Positions 62,930 through 64,000 of a stretch of DNA of 64,000 nt are shown here, piece after piece. The notes under the pieces were generated by a model. The model saw nothing but the letters and a program-made list of their open reading frames with translations, had not been told where the DNA came from and searched no databases. Origin of the DNA: Prorocentrum cordatum (taxonomy: Eukaryota; Sar; Dinophyceae; Prorocentrales; Prorocentraceae); NCBI GenBank assembly GCA_963575745.1, contig CAUYUJ010016371.1, positions 310,470-374,469 on the forward strand, in the 5' to 3' direction. A program made the translations under genes and the position numbers. The first letter of the stretch is position 1. Each line of letters starts with the position of its first letter.

Positions 62930-64000
62930 CCTCGTCGCCCCTGACTGCCTGGCGAAGCGAAAGGCCCGTCTCGCCGTCGTCCTTCTGCTGCCAAGATGCT
63001 GGGCTGGGGGTCCTACTTCTCTCCAGCGGCCACAGCGTGGAAGCAAGACCCCATGCGCGGGAGGAGGGAGGGAAGAGGAAGGGAGGGAGGGAGGATCGGG
63101 GTTGCAGGATCGCAGGTCAAGGCGCATGGGGCACGTTTGAGAGTGGTTGGGCCTCCGCGGACCTCCTCACGAAGACATGCAGAGGACCTCGGGGGACCTC
63201 TGGAGACCCCAACTTGAAAGGAGGAGGAGAAGAAAGAAAAAGGATAGATATGAATGAGGGAAAGAAGAAGAAACGGAGGACGAGAACGAGGAGGATGAGA
63301 CGAGGACGAGGAGGGAAGAGAACGGACGAGGATGCTGCGAGCGTCGGAACGGAGGAGCAGCATCAACGGGAAGGGGGGAGGAGGAAAAGGAGCGTCGGGA
63401 ACGTACGAGGAGGAGACACAGGAGCAGCAGAAGTAGGCACGAGGAAGGGGCAGGAGGAATGAGAAGGAACAACTCAGGAAGGATGTGTAACAGCAAGGAG
63501 CGAGGTCGGAGGGAAGTGGCGGATAGGTATGGCCACTTGGCTGTCACGTACTGCTCAAACAACAAAGAGAGACAAGGGAGGAGATGGACTGGAGAGAAGG
63601 TGGAACTCGAAAACACTATTGAGAACCTGACCTTCGTCCTCCTCCTCCTCTTCCTCCTCGTCCCGCTCTTCCGCTTCCCTCTCTTCATCCCTTTCCGAGC
63701 CGCCGCCACGGATTCACGACGACAGATTTCTGTGAGGTCTGGCATCAACGGTCTGGTTCGGAAGTTATGCGCACGGAGGTGGGGCAAGGACGCGTAATAC
63801 GGAGACCCCAGGCGTTGTGATCTTTCCCGCCCGTCGCCCCCGATAGCTCCCCACGCCCTCCCGTAGGCCAGCTTCTCATCCCAAGCAATTGTTCGCGGTC
63901 ATCGGGGCCCCATGGCGGCCCCTGGGGAAGCGAGACGCGGCAACATGTAGGACTTAACCTGCCTCGAACTTGCCCCAACTCTTAAGATTGACAAGGCCAA
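62930..64000. other. Unassigned sequence
   Basis: Purine-rich patches at 63060-63110 and 63220-63460; no recognisable gene to the window end. Confidence 0.4.

Overview
The window looks like nuclear DNA of a dinoflagellate. The decisive clue is an exact copy of the 22-nt dinoflagellate spliced leader (DinoSL) on the minus strand at 37126-37147, sitting at the 5' end of a non-LTR retrotransposon. Supporting signs are high GC, very sparse recognisable genes, huge loads of (GGA)n/(TCC)n and (CAT)n tracts, families of short inverted-repeat elements, and a GC-AG intron in the one conventional gene. A GC-rich genus such as Prorocentrum would fit, but the genus is inference. Two runs of exactly 100 N (5810-5909, 55455-55554) are scaffold gaps.

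Layout. 1-3475: nested inverted and direct repeats, a 42-bp minisatellite, then long CAT and TCC tracts. 3.5-14 kb: mostly unassigned sequence with microsatellites, two decayed LINE fragments (RNase H at 7.84-8.42 kb, RT at 11.86-14.01 kb) and a nested MITE. 14-30 kb: tandem arrays (90-bp unit 15.68-17.06 kb, about 64-bp unit 24.4-25.1 kb, 102-bp unit 25.39-26.30 kb), dispersed repeats and MITEs. Two related loci at 18.8-19.1 kb and 26.6-27.0 kb act as each other's empty sites for two different MITEs. 28.1-47.8 kb: a secreted sulfatase on the minus strand, apparently split into a 5' exon at 47.8-47.4 kb and a 3' exon at 29.4-28.1 kb. The 18-kb interval between them holds a near-complete SL-bearing LINE (30.7-37.1 kb) and a dense minus-strand block of unfamiliar ORFs (39.3-46.4 kb) that includes a RING-finger protein and a Tpt1/KptA-like protein. 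48-64 kb: more microsatellites and MITE-like repeats, a 5'-truncated LINE (57.2-59.95 kb) and G-rich sequence.

Every coding feature I can recognise is on the minus strand, as expected for the one-directional gene arrays of dinoflagellates. Many ORFs are broken by single-base length differences in homopolymers, and correcting them rejoins sensible proteins, so much of the fragmentation may be assembly error rather than decay.

The most unusual signal is a family of 14-nt hairpins, GCRGG-NNNN-CCYGC, with 13 exact and 4 near copies inside the 39.5-45.5 kb ORF block. The hairpins pair better in the coding-sense RNA (12 of 13, using G-U wobble) than in the opposite strand (9 of 13), lie in several reading frames, and often sit where the apparent reading frame changes. 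The second is the complete SL-LINE, bounded by a 34-bp direct repeat and an A7 tail and inserted into a short inverted-repeat element that itself carries a GGA tract.
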